This document shows positions 1 to 11,172 of a stretch of 64,000 nt of DNA, piece by piece. The stretch spans positions 29,814,001 to 29,878,000 of the forward strand of contig NC_079882.1 in assembly GCF_029227915.1 (NCBI RefSeq), written 5' to 3'. This DNA is from Hydractinia symbiolongicarpus (lineage: Eukaryota; Cnidaria; Hydrozoa; Anthoathecata; Hydractiniidae). Every line of letters starts with the position of its first letter. Position 1 is the first letter of the stretch. The notes beneath the pieces are model-generated. The model worked only from the letters and a program-made list of their open reading frames with translations. It did no database searches and was not told the DNA's origin. The position numbers and the translations under genes are program-made.

Positions 1-56
1 GCCCTGGGAACGAGGTTGAACATTACAGGTAACCTGTGAATATTCACTTTTTTTAG

Positions 57-810
57 TTGTTGCACGGAGCCCTATCCGTATGTATTATTTACAATTCACA
101 TCAAAAGAAAAACTTTATTTTATTTCAACAATCTGATCGTTCCTTGTTTTCTCATCACCACACTCGGTTTGTTGACATTTGTGTTGCCACCAGCAACAGG
201 CGAACGAATAACATTAGTTATCACGACGTTACTTGCAATGACGGTATTCATGCTGATGATAGCAGAGAGAACTCCAACCACATCTAAGATAACACCATTG
301 ATTGGCAAATATTTTATCGCTTCAATGGTTATTATTAGTTTGTCGTTAATAGCAACGTGCATTGTTTTGAATTTGTATGAATGTAATCGTTCTGTTGATT
401 CTGTGCCAAAGTTTTTCAAGGTTTTTCTTATCGATTACATGGCGCCTTTGCTCAGAGTTGACCAACCGCGCCAAAGGACGGTGCGTACACTTGTCCAGCC
501 AGTTGACACAGTAATACGTAGCGATGATAGAAAAGATGGCGTAACCACAGGAATAAGAGCGTCTGATGAAAACTGGAATTTTTATCACAATGGAAGTGAA
601 ACATGTATTCGTCAAAGACATTTGACGTCGTTACCAAGGGAGATATCAGACGGCATTTCGGTTCTTGGAGAAAGAGCACGGCAGCAAGATAAGTTTGAAG
701 CTTTAGCAGAAGAGTGGCAAGCTGTTGCGAAAGTTGCAGATCGCGTGTTTTTGATTTTTTTTCTTCTGGCAATTGCTATTACAACGGGGTGTATTTTTAT
801 GAACGGATAG
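57..810 (+). CDS. nicotinic acetylcholine receptor alpha-type subunit, 3'-terminal exon (partial)
   Basis: C-terminal exon of a Cys-loop ligand-gated ion channel subunit of the plasma membrane. It opens after a clean acceptor (pyrimidine run ending in AG at 55-56). The first full codons give a vicinal Cys-Cys pair followed by TEPYP, the loop-C signature of acetylcholine-binding alpha subunits. Next come M1 (about residues 20-43 of the exon, with NNLIVPC), M2 (about 49-70, starting GERITL; the Glu is typical of cation-selective channels), M3 (about 79-105), a cytoplasmic loop of about 120 residues, the conserved amphipathic EWQAVAKVADR stretch and M4, then TAG at 808-810. The exon gives 250 residues. 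The extracellular domain must lie left of the window. No frameshift or stop is seen, so it looks functional. The subunit subtype cannot be decided from this exon. Confidence 0.93.
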
Positions 811-832
811 AATGTAGGTGATTTGTACTTCA

Positions 833-838
833 AATAAA
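833..838 (+). promoter_or_regulatory. possible poly(A) signal AATAAA
   Basis: AATAAA lies 22 bases after the stop of the nicotinic receptor exon. That is very close; another AATAAA near 1203 is an alternative. In AT-rich DNA the hexamer is common, so this is tentative. Confidence 0.3.
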
Positions 839-1120
839 ATATCACTAACAAGTTATATAAACATAAATGAGACATATGTTTGCATGCAAAATTATCTGGC
901 ACAGAGTCTAATCTTAATTCTATTGCACTTCTTGAGATATTTTCTATTCCACGAAAACACGATCATGCAACTGATATACTTTTGTGAAATAGCTATAGTA
1001 AACCAACCAGAGAAAACAACAACTTTTAGGCCAGTATAAGATTGTTTTTTAACGTCCTTTCAATGAGTGTTACATTTAAATCTTGCGACACACTATTTTT
1101 TCTATTGAAATACTAGCTAC

Positions 1121-1170
1121 GCAGAGTCGACTATGCTGGCAGCAAGCAGAGTCGACTATTCTGGCAGCAA
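1121..1170 (+). repeat. 25-bp direct tandem duplication
   Basis: Two adjacent 25-bp copies starting GCAGAGTCGACTAT differ at one base (G versus T at unit position 15). No coding context. Confidence 0.85.
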
Positions 1171-2151
1171 GCATAGCAATAAGCATTATAGATGATTAAC
1201 GGCAATAAACTGTGATAGATATAAATAAGGATGAGAAGGAAAATAAATATACGATGGTAGTTTGTTGCCCTTGAGGAATTCGGGAAGATTACAAAGGTTT
1301 TAAAACCACGACGAAGGTATGTTAAAAAAACCCAGTAAAAAAGTGCAAATAAAGTCGAGTTCTAAAGTCGTGTTGTGGTAACAGACAAAAGTAACAAGAC
1401 GGAAGGCGAAACTATAAAACAAAGTGCAATAGATTGTTACTCTTTTTTTGTTAGTTTACAATTTTCTCGATTTTTTCACTTCTCCACTTAACAAGGTTCG
1501 ATGGCATGATACCAAACTTTTTCTTTCTATTGTCAGTTTCTCGCGAGAAATTAAACCCGCATGTAGGCTTTCCCAACGTTTTAAATGGCGCGATCTTATT
1601 TCGTTGTAGGCTTTGAACACCGCCAATGATTAAACTTTGACATTTTTTGTTTATGTCAGCATCAAAACCATGCTGAAGACAACTAGAAAAAAATAAATTT
1701 AATTTACTATTCGAAATGATATTTCAAAATTTTAACCAGAACCAATTTTTGGTTGGAAAGTGAGGGCTTGGGTGTATAGTGACCACTCAAAACATACTAA
1801 TAACAAAATGAAATTTAAAGGTATATTACGAATGAGACATATACAATTTTTAAAAGCGCACCTTAAAAGCAACATGATTCTTAAATTCTTTAGAAAACGA
1901 AGCAAACGGTAAGCAACAACCATAAATAATAAAAAAGAACAAGCAAGAAGGAATGTAAAAACAGTTTTGTTTCCAAGTATTTTCTTTTACTACAAATAAT
2001 GCAATTTTGATTGACATAATAGCTTGTTCAAACAAACAAATGAATTTGGGCTTTTCAAGTAGTCGAGCAAAATATACACACTTGACAAACATTGAGCTTT
2101 CGTGTTGCTGATATAAAAAGGGTGTATTAGAAAAACATCACACATCTTTCG

Positions 2152-2249
2152 TTCCTCACCCCCTTTCCCCCCTTTTTCTCCTTCTTTTTCTCTTTCTTTT
2201 CCCCTCCTTCTTCCCCACTTCCTTTCCATCCTCCTTCCCCCTTTCCTCA
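2152..2249 (+). repeat. polypyrimidine tract of about 100 bases
   Basis: Almost uninterrupted C/T run, with only a few A residues near the right end. Such tracts can form triplex DNA. No gene edge is seen next to it. Confidence 0.8.
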
Positions 2250-4337
2250 CCACACTTATGTCACTGAAAAAAAACCCAACAAGAACCAGGAAGCAAAACG
2301 TGCATTATCAACTTTGCGACTAAACCAGCAAATTTTCTTCCAGTCTCTTTAATCATTAATTTAGATTCAGAAAGTCTGTTTCAGAAACAACAGGAGAGTC
2401 TAATACTGTATGTATTCTACCAACACTAACCTCATTGTTTTAAAGTCTTTTTCTTTGTAGTGCTTCAATGACAACTTCACGTCGACATATCGGTTGTATG
2501 TTGGTTCTGTACATCTTTCTTCCGTTCGCTTAGGGTTACCACAAAATGGGATTGTTTTGACTCCAATTCTCCTGCATTTTGGTTTCTCACTGTAACTTCT
2601 GATCGTTCCAATGTTTGGCATGTTTGTAAGAATCTTGTTGGTGAAAAATAGCGTATACGCGCGCGGGCTGTGTCAAAATTAATGTGTGACTGGTAAGATG
2701 TCATGATCAGTGACGTTAAATATACCTTTGGGTTTAACTGACGTCATAATCACTTTGGCGCAGTGCTTCTATGTTGCAACCTTTTTTTCTGGATGTCGTT
2801 ACTAGTCAAAAATAAATTGTCGTCATGAGTTTTTTGGGACAAACATCAACTTGGGTTCCCAGTAACGTTGGCCGAGTGTACTTTGACAAAAAAACGATAA
2901 CAAGCAATGTGAACGTATCCTAACTTAATAAAATTTTTACAATTTCTTAGAAATGGATTGAAATGACTTAAATCCTCTCAGCACCAGTTCGAAATTAATG
3001 CTTTTTTGTGCTAGAGAAAATTTTTAATTTAAACCTCAAACCCAGGTCCTGCAGCGCTTTTGACGATAATATAAAAGGACCTGGCCTGGACAATGTTAAT
3101 CAATCAAGCCAGGAGAAAATCAGAAGAATAAATTTGTTAGGCTTTCTCGCGTGTTCGACTAGCCTGTTTCAGAGGCTTGGGAGCTAGACGTTTGTTCATC
3201 ACACTCGAGGTGGTAAAGTATAGGAAACTTCCTTATCGTAAAGCTAGCTGTTGAACTCCAGATGGCTCCAGATGCATGAAAATATTTGGAAAATGTTGGG
3301 CTTGATTCTATGCGAAATATCTAATGCATAAAACATGAAAATGACCTTTTTCACTAAAATCAACTAAAATAAAAGGGGACTGAAATTAGGACACGATGTT
3401 TGTGTTAAATAGTTTTTCGATTTGTTATTTACAAATTGTATGAAAAAATTTACGTGAGGCTCAAGACTTGAAACGAACCTTTCATCAGAGTTACCTTTTT
3501 GGTCCTAATTGATCTTTAAACCCGAGATTTATGTATCGATGTTTCAAATTTGATTTCCTGGACGTATGAAAAGCACTTTTATGCTGTATCATTTTGGTGC
3601 TTAGAAATCGAAGTAACCGTTGTGAACGCGGTCACACAAAATAACCACACAACAAATGGATTTCAGGCATATGAAATTCTGAGAAAATCAAATATGTTGA
3701 AAGATTCTGGACTGCAACTGTTTTGTATCTTTTCGCGCTTAACTCTATTCATGCGGGTTTAAGAGGGGGGAGCATTTTAACTATAAGGCGCCAATTAAAC
3801 ATAAACATAGCCTACGTCCGTGGACATGCCCCACTGTGCTAATTTCGCTGATACAAACTAGTCACCACCGTGGAAAACGTAGCGACTGATAGAGCATACA
3901 TGTTCGAGTGAGTGAAAATGATCTCTCCTAATCCACCGTTGTTTTGGCCTCGGGAAAACAATAGACACAATGGCACTGAGGCTGCTTCTTCTAAAATACA
4001 AAATGATATCGGGGAAAATAATGCGCCCTAACCGACTGATGACGGACCGCCCTCTGGCCGTCAATAATTTTATAACACACAAAAACCTTGGAAACAAAAT
4101 AAACAAAAAAACCCGCAAAATTTGTAGGGCTTTCATGAACATAACTTCAAAAATTTTACAAGGTGTGTTCTTTTTTAATAGAAGTATTAGTTATTTTTTA
4201 AAAAAATCCATATTTAAGAAAAAGAGTATTATTTTTTTAAGAACCATGAAGCTTAAACAAAAATATCGATTTATATATAAAAAGGCTTGTACGCAAATCA
4301 GGAAAAAAGAAGCGTACTGCTCAATTCGACACCAGTC

Positions 4338-4347
4338 GTCACGTGAC
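4338..4347. promoter_or_regulatory. palindromic E-box GTCACGTGAC
   Basis: A perfect 10-bp palindrome matching the extended E-box of bHLH-Zip factors (USF/MITF/TFEB type). A related TCACGTGAC occurs near 39319. No clear promoter or gene start is next to it, so function is only a possibility. Confidence 0.25.
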
Positions 4348-5263
4348 TTTGCATGACTTTTACTTCGACCTGTTACACACATTGCACAAAAAGAGAAGTT
4401 TTTTAAATCAAAGCTCCAATTCTTTTTCGCCTTAGTTTTTAAAAGAATGGTTCGATAGCATCGACGATGGTTTAACATTGAAAAGCTTTTGCTTGTTTTC
4501 AAAAATATTTATTTAGTTTGTTTATCCCGACTAACAATGACGTTTTTATTTCACAATAGTGTAGTTTGGTCTCTCATTTTTGCACTCTTGTTTGTTTTTG
4601 TATTCTGCGATTGTTGTTTTCTTGTTTATTTTATATTTGTTAGTACCAAAAATTGTTTCTTAGGAGATTACGATCGCAGATTAATGAAGGACATTGATTT
4701 ATTACGGATAGATACATGAAGCACAAAAATATTATCTACAATTTCCTCAAGTTGCTTGACAGCTTATAAATGGATTATTTTGCTAATGAATTCGTCGACA
4801 TTTTAATTTAAAACATTACGTCTTTTGTTGTGTGATAGACATTCGATGACATGCTTGTCTATTTACTGAATCATAAGAAAAATCACGAAATCATCAAAAA
4901 GGTTGTTCCTATGTTAAATTCCTGTTTGTAATCTAGTTATAGCTCGACGAAGCCTTGCACTGAACATAAGTTACCCTAAATCCCAAGTAAAGAGGCAAAA
5001 GTAAGAGTCTGCATTTATTCGGGACAAAAAAGATTTAACAAGGTTGATAGTTAAGTAACTGACTAAATGAAAACAGGACCTTCATACTAACTACAATTTT
5101 AAAGGCCTTTTCCTTAAATTTTTAATCGAAGAATCTCTGCATAATTTTTAACCCCGAAAAATCAACTAACCTGGTTTTTACATGTGTTGGTTAGTTCCTT
5201 TATCATGATAATCAATCTTGTTGTCAAAAAGAATCTTTTTTAGGGCCGATGGGGCGCAGTGTA

Positions 5264-5536
5264 GGGTTAATAAATCCAATAACCTATGTTTACCTATTGT
5301 ATATATGTTTTATTATATACCCAAAAGAGATTGTTGTAATTAATATTACTTATTTTGTTTTGTGTTTGTTTTGTTTTCGTTTCATTTTATAGTGGAGATC
5401 GAAACCTTTTTTTGTGAAATCGACATGTTTTCGATACACAATAGGTAAACATAGTATTCAACTCCGCTGCGCGTCGTTGAATATAAATCACCTCGGGTTA
5501 ATAAATCTCAATAACCTATGTTTACCTATTGTATAT
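5264..5536 (+). repeat. pair of about 42-bp direct repeats with an inverted partial copy between
   Basis: Copies at 5264-5304 and 5495-5536 begin GGGTTAATAAATC and end in CCTATTGTATAT. A 17-bp part of the unit recurs inverted at 5438-5454. Directly after it, TATTCAAC (5455-5462) and GTTGAATA (5476-5483) form an 8-bp inverted pair around a GC-richer centre. The arrangement looks like one small fold-back repeat next to a second copy of its end. Confidence 0.7.
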
Positions 5537-6160
5537 CTACTTATTATTTTTTTATCACTGCAGTGTATCACTGCAAAACTGTAGTGATAGAAATTACTGC
5601 AGTGCTTCATTGATAATTGTACACTTTAGAATAATTGACTCGTTACTGTGTATCCATTGACTCTACAACATACGATCATAACAGGGTACAGCGAGTAACA
5701 AATAGTTCACATATTTTGCAAAGATCTATCAAACGTGATCAAATCTTGTTAATTTTTGTAATCATCAAAACATCCCAGAAGAGAATTGTTCTAAGAATGT
5801 TAAAGAATGTTAAAGAAAAAGCACAAGTTGTTTCGAGGCGTGATAATTAAAAGTAAAACACTTTCACGTGTTTTGCGCAATAATTTTTATATTTCTTTTC
5901 ATTGTAGCTTAGTATACTGGGAAAACAATCTTAACATTTTTAATAAAGACATGTATGAGATAATAAATATAGTTTGTATTACATTTGTAGTTACATATAT
6001 ACAATATAAATACAATATAATTTTTCCTTCAGATAAAATATATCTTTTGTCGTTTCATTGTCTCACATTTGTGCCGCGCTATTATGTTCTATATGAAGGC
6101 CTAAAGTATCAGATATTTCCATGTCATGAAAGAGTAATAAACTACTAAACACGGGTCGGT

Positions 6161-6715
6161 TTACAATTCTTTCTGGATAAATACTGTCTTTAAATCTCTG
6201 GATTCTCGTGATCTAGATCTTCTTAGACATGTTAATTTCTCCACTATATCTTCTTCACAACTTCCTTCTGAAGAAGAAATGGAATTGGAATGTGGTCTTC
6301 GCGTTGCAACATATAATATCTCGTCTCTAATCAATTTTTGCCATGTCTCACGACCCTTAGTTTGGTCAAAACGGAATAAAATGGTTTTCTGTCCACACAA
6401 TACGCTCAAGGTGTTATTAGACACATATTTATTACTTGTTACAAGGCAGTCTTTCAACCAAACAATATCTTTAGGATATTGTCCAAGTTGATCTTTATAA
6501 ATAACTAAAAACGAATCTTCTGTATTTCTGTATAACCCAACGTAGGAGTTGACTCCTTTTGAACCAATCGGATTCTCGACATATAATGCATCGAACTGTA
6601 TAACAACACTGCTGGACACGCTTGCGTGAATCTGCATATGAAATAGGGTATCGTGATCACCACTGGATTGTCGTAAAACTTTACTAAATGTTCGCATCAT
6701 AGACTTCTTAGACAT
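6161..6715 (-). CDS. uncharacterised 184-aa protein, possible PH-like domain
   Basis: One uninterrupted frame, ATG at 6715 (context AAATCATGT) to TAA at 6161. Residues about 40-135 alternate hydrophobic strands with turns and include FLVIYKD, then DIVWLKDC, NTLSVLCG and ILFRF, followed by a helix starting RETWQKLI. That order of strands and a last helix with a central Trp is what a PH or PTB-like domain looks like. The tail is Ser-rich, then acidic, then Arg/Ser-rich (RRSRSRESRD). No signal peptide or membrane segment is seen. An AT-rich upstream stretch could supply a TATA-like element. The family is not recognised; the PH-like assignment is inference. If extra exons exist, the true protein could be longer. 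Confidence 0.6.
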   Translation of the reverse strand: MSKKSMMRTFSKVLRQSSGDHDTLFHMQIHASVSSSVVIQFDALYVENPIGSKGVNSYVGLYRNTEDSFLVIYKDQLGQYPKDIVWLKDCLVTSNKYVSNNTLSVLCGQKTILFRFDQTKGRETWQKLIRDEILYVATRRPHSNSISSSEGSCEEDIVEKLTCLRRSRSRESRDLKTVFIQKEL

Positions 6716-7531
6716 GATTTTTTATTATATATTTTTTAACCAATGTTTATATCATAAATCTGTGTGTTGACGCAAAGCTTCTAAACTCAAAACTGCTGCT
6801 CAATGGACCGCAATCATTATATAGGTTTAACAAACTCATTAAAATGGCTAATTAAATATATTTCCTGCCCTTGAAGTAAATTTGATAAGGGAGTTTTCAA
6901 AACCATTTCATAATAGGCCTCGTTATGCGTCGCAATTATGTCATTATATTCCCTTTAGTAGAATTCACACAGACTGTGTTTGCAATCTATTACATAGCCT
7001 CAATATGGATATGAGAACGTACGTCATTCGACCTTAGGGGGGATGAAACTATTTAATAGCGCAGTGTATACTTAACTCTAACTGCGCATACTTTTCCTTC
7101 CTCGTGCATTAACACAAATTTTAGATGAACAGAAAAATTGAACAAACAACTTTAAAAAAACAAAAACTAAAGGACGCTTATAAACCTGTACACCACAGCG
7201 CATGTATCAACAGAATTAATGCAAAATAAAATCTGGCTACCGCGAGGGCTTGATTATAAAGTAAAGGGCGCTTTTTTTTGAAGTTTGATTTGTCTTATTT
7301 TAATTAGAGACGGGCGCAACATCGTCTCCAAGGGGTTTTAGCATGTTTGACATTAAAAAAGTGCAAGCTGCTTTAACTTCATGCAAAAAAGCCTGGATAC
7401 GAGAATGACAGAGACAAAACGAAGATAACAATTTTTTTCTTAAAAACATAAAAATACATGAAGTTTTTCTATACAAGACACTCATAATTTTTGTGAAAAC
7501 TTTTGACCCCTAAAAAACAAGAAAGTTTTAG

Positions 7532-7777
7532 GCTAGATGTCTCCAATTATTAGAAATATTATTGGAAGAACTATATACACTGTGTATTCGCAAAGTTTAT
7601 TGGAAAGAAGAGACGTTGGCGATGTTTTCCCTGCAAAATTATGTTGCTATAGCAACACAGTCAGAACAACAAAACAAGAAATTCGAAAGTGTCCTGTCTG
7701 AAATACAAGGACATTTTGAAAAAAAAAGAAGATCATGGAAGGTTTTTGTAAAGAAAGCTGTTAATAAGTCCTTTTAA
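7532..7777 (+). CDS. possible 3'-terminal exon, unknown protein
   Basis: An open frame runs from an acceptor-like site (GTTTTAG ending at 7531) to TAA at 7775-7777, about 81 residues. The peptide is helix-like and well mixed (for example LLEELYTLCIRKVYWKEET and a Lys/Arg-rich end with KKRRSWKVFVKK), unlike the low-complexity frames around it. No domain is recognised and no upstream exon could be linked. It may be a real terminal exon, a gene fragment or chance. Confidence 0.3.
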   Translation, partial: ARCLQLLEILLEELYTLCIRKVYWKEETLAMFSLQNYVAIATQSEQQNKKFESVLSEIQGHFEKKRRSWKVFVKKAVNKSF

Positions 7778-8658
7778 TGCCAAATTGTTGGTTCGCACTT
7801 TAAATTTGAATCTTCGTGTGGACTGTTCAACTTCCAAAAGGAGGCTATGCAAGGGAACGCTGCATTCACGATATTTTTATTTTCTTACATCTCCATCTGC
7901 TTAACCACAACGGTCACGTGTGTTAATTACATGCTTGCCGCCGCGTCATTAAAATAACATTAAAATCATGTGACAAATTAGAACCACATTTACTTGTCTT
8001 TTATTTGGAAGAATTAATACATTTACAGCACTATTAAAAACCCAACCATATGTCTGCAACTGGATACCTTTAATGACTTCAACAGTTACGAAAAATATAC
8101 GGTACGAAGGAGAGTCGATCTCCGTTTGTGTATTTTCGTGTAAACAATTCACAAATTTGTAAAGAAGCACAACACTCGACTAAAATTACTTTTTAGGCGA
8201 TGTTATGGCTTTAGAGAAAGATATGTTTCTAAGGTGGCAATCAGACTGGTTTATTGTTCACATGTACTGCTCGCCTACTAAATATTTTTTTATCCTCCTT
8301 GATTTTTTTTAATGTTTTTAACTATTTGTTGCCAACAATTAAAAACATAAAACGGATAATTATACAGCTTTTTTCCCTTTGTGTCATCCATTGCATGATA
8401 TGTCTCTCAATGCATCATCTTTTTAAAACGTGCAACGCTTACGTATATATATGTGTCATTTTCATTAGCTGTTTAATTTCTATAAGACATGCATGCATAA
8501 AAAATTTTCCTTCCTGTACATACACTTTCCAGGATGAACTAATACCAGAATAGCTTTTCATGTTTTTCAAAAAAAAAGTGAGTCCAACGTTTTTGATGTC
8601 TTATCCTATCTACATTCATGTATAAATACTGAGTTAGAATTCTAAGTACAATTGCTTT

Positions 8659-8889
8659 ACCAGGTAAATAAAAACATTAGTCTGTTTACTAAACACCTAG
8701 TCGTAAAAATAGTATGTTAGAAATTAAGTAGTACTTAGTTACTTATCTGAGCTACATCAAAATGTTTAGTTTCACGGTGTACCAGGAAAATAAAAACTTT
8801 AGACTGTTTGTTTGTTGTAAAAATAGTATGTAAGAAATTATGTGTTACTTATCTACATGTTTACATCAAAATGTTTAGTTTCACAGTGT
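8659..8889 (+). repeat. tandem duplication of about 120 bp
   Basis: Unit 1 (8659-8780) and unit 2 (8781-8889) both start ACCAGG and end with TTTCAC[G/A]GTGT. They share long identical blocks with small indels, so this is an old local duplication. Confidence 0.8.
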
Positions 8890-9108
8890 GGTTTTAACTC
8901 AAAAATCAAATGAAACTTTCCGCAAAAGCCATACATAGAAATGATAATTATCTTGCTGCTATCCACCATACTAAGCATATGGTGGGTCGGTTTTTTAAGA
9001 AGTCGACTTTTTTGCAGATGTCAGCTAAATTGAGTCTTACTTTTTTTTAAAGATGCACCGAAATTTTCTGCTGAGCTTGCATTATGCTTTAATCTTTGAT
9101 GTGATAAC

Positions 9109-9168
9109 TACGATGGCCCACAAGGGTCACAGTGCGAGAATTTTTTATACACTGCGCGAGAATTCTAA
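9109..9168 (+). repeat. left terminal inverted repeat (60 bp)
   Basis: Matches the reverse complement of 13023-13082 at 60 of 60 positions. The outer base follows the GATAAC duplication at 9103-9108. Confidence 0.95.
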
Positions 9169-9290
9169 AATGTGCGAGAATTTTCCACTACACTGCGCGA
9201 GAGCTTATAAACTATGCGAGAATTTTTTTGTACACTGCGCGAGAATATTCAACAATGCGCGAGAATTTCCAAATATTGCGAGAAAATTTA
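9132..9290 (+). repeat. left subterminal repeat array, core GCGAGAATT
   Basis: Eight copies of a core close to TGCGCGAGAATT within 160 bp, all in one orientation, spaced about 17-23 bp. The outer two lie inside the inverted repeat. They are likely transposase-binding sites (inference). Open frames rich in CARIF/LREN-type words here are only translations of the repeat. Confidence 0.85.
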
Positions 9291-9431
9291 TATAGACTGG
9301 ACGAAAAAATATTTTAAATATCGCAGGCCTACATATCATCGATCTGGTCTTTAAAATTAATTTTCTTTCGCGCTTTTTTTCTCTTTTAATGGAAACAGCA
9401 TGGACTTTCGAAAGCATAGCTCGAAGCCATA

Positions 9432-10754
9432 ATGCCTATACCAACGCACTTGCCATGCATTTCAGTGAGTGTTAACAGTGATCGTGATTCTTTGATATCG
9501 CAATACTTCTCTCAAGACATGACAAATCTTGAAATAATATCTTTTCTTGCAATTCATCACAGTATTTACATAAGTTTGTCAACATTGAAAAGAAGTTTAA
9601 GAAAAATGGGCTTGAGACGACGCATTGGTCAGTACGAGTCCAGAGAGGAAGTGATTCAAGCGATTTCAAGTGAATTGACTGAAAGTGGAAAGTCACTAGG
9701 TATTATAGCATGAGTATACGAACAGGACTTAAATTTTTTAATGTCTTGTTCCCAAGCATTTTCTACCAGGCGTGAAAACTGTTATTACAGTTGTTTACTT
9801 TTTTTAGGCTACAGAAAGCTGTGGAAGGCCATAAAGGCAAACGGAATACCAGCCAGAAGATCATCTGTCATGGAAATTTTAAGAGAGTTGGATCCAGTAG
9901 GAGTTGAAAGTCGCGCAAAGAAACGGTTGAGGCGCCGAATCTACAGCGTACCTGGGCCAGATTTTTTATGGCACTTGGACGGGCATGACAAACTGAAGCC
10001 CTACGGTTTCAGTATACACGGTTGTATTGACGGGTTTTCCCGCCGATTAATTTGGCTCGAAGTTGGACCCACAAATAAACGACCAGAAGTTGTTGCCAAC
10101 TATTTCTTAGAAGCTGCAACCCAGTTGAACAGACTACCTACTAGAATAAGAAGCGATGACGGGACCGAGAACAGCATAATCGAGGCCATTCAGATATGCA
10201 TGAGGGCTGATCACACGGATGAGTATGCTGGTCTCGGCAGTTTCATCGTGGGATCCTCTCCGAACAATCAAAGGATTGAATGTTTTTGGTCGCAGTTGGC
10301 CAAGGATAGACCAATGTGGTGGAGAGAGTTTTTTGCAGAGCTTTCTGGGATGGGCTATTTGGATGGTGGCAATGTATTGATTGCTCAATGCGCTCGTTTT
10401 TGTTTCATGCACTTGATTCGAAAAGATTTAGATGATATGGCGGTGCGCTGGAATCAACATATCATTGCACCGAGCAGAGGTTCAACCCTACCACGCGGAC
10501 GTCCAGATACCTTACATTTTATACCAGAGCTATATAATAGCAAATCATACAAGAAATTTGTTGACATTAGTGACATCAGCGAATTCAACGATCCTACATT
10601 TGCTATTGCTGTTGCAGACAACGAGCCTGAGTTTATTGAATTTGCAGACACAGTCCTTGCAATGAAAGGACACCCAAATGGACGTCCAAGTACAATTCAG
10701 CAAGCCTTAGAAATATACTTTCTTTTACTTGATGCTGTAGCAGAATTTATGTAG
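9432..10754 (+). CDS. integrase-core transposase of the transposon, 2 exons (join 9432-9699, 9808-10754)
   Basis: Exon 1 gives an N-terminal helix-turn-helix-like region (ISQYFSQDMTNLEIISFLA, then STLKRSLRKMGLRRR). A 108-bp GT-AG intron (9700-9807, acceptor TTTTTTTAG) splits a Gly codon. Joining restores GYRKLW, a word typical of this family, so the apparent stop inside the intron is not a defect. The spliced protein has 404 residues. The catalytic triad is complete: Asp147 in WHLDGHDK, Asp206 in RSDDGTEN and Glu247 in NQRIECFW, with 40 residues between the last two. The C-terminal part has the family's WNQH and LPRGRP words. Role: cutting and joining the element's ends in the nucleus. No stop or frameshift is seen, so it may encode active enzyme. 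The ATG at 9432 is the first in frame; an upstream non-coding exon is possible. Confidence 0.9.
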
Positions 10755-10860
10755 ATAACAATGTAACAAGTTGGTGTTGAAAAATACAGATGTAATCTTG
10801 AAATCTTCAATCTTGAAACAAAATGTTTAATACATTTGAAACAGCTCTATTAAAAGTTAA

Positions 10861-10866
10861 AATAAA
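10861..10866 (+). promoter_or_regulatory. possible poly(A) signal of the transposase gene
   Basis: AATAAA 106 bases after the transposase stop, in the spacer before the convergent gene. Confidence 0.4.
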
Positions 10867-11014
10867 AAACAAAATAGAAGAATGGTCCATTATCAATGAT
10901 AAAAAGCACTGATTCAGCTTCATTAAAAATAAAATACAGAACAAAATAGAGGAAAGAAAATCTGTGTCATTCAGAATTAAAACACAACAAAAACAGAAGA
11001 CAAAACAAAAGACA

Positions 11015-11031
11015 CCCCCCCCCCCCCCCCC
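11015..11031 (+). repeat. homopolymer of 17 C
   Basis: Unbroken C run in the spacer between the two convergent transposon genes. Length may be polymorphic or affected by sequencing. Confidence 0.85.
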
Positions 11032-11172
11032 GTGTCAACGGCTATGAAAAACACAATTCGAGCATTGTCGTGGCCAATATTTGCAAAGCTGAATGATGTT
11101 TTAAAAAATATGCTAATTCAAAAAACAATAGAATACCACTGATAAAATATACTTATCAAACAACAAGTATTT

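Larger units (their letters stand above)
811..6160. other. long gene-poor stretch
   Basis: AT-rich sequence with no convincing gene. It holds a short tandem duplication at 1121, a pyrimidine-only tract at 2152-2249, a palindromic E-box at 4338 and a dispersed repeat at 5264-5536. The longest open frames (around 3858-4500, both strands) are low in complexity or hydrophobic, overlap on opposite strands and show no recognisable domain. Confidence 0.5.
6716..9102. other. intergenic stretch left of the transposon
   Basis: AT-rich sequence with one possible small exon at 7532-7777 and a 120-bp tandem duplication at 8659-8889. Nothing else supportable is seen. Confidence 0.45.

Noticed and set aside
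3858-4502. Overlapping open frames of 94-128 residues on both strands
   Set aside because: Low-complexity, AT-driven peptides overlapping on opposite strands, with no splice or domain support.
9053-9317. Cys/Ala/Arg-Ile-Phe-rich repeat protein at the transposon's left end
   Set aside because: It follows the subterminal DNA repeats and differs between frames; the DNA motif explains it.
9700-9807. Frameshift or nonsense mutation in the transposase
   Set aside because: A canonical GT-AG intron joins the two parts and restores the conserved GYRKLW word, so the stop is intronic.
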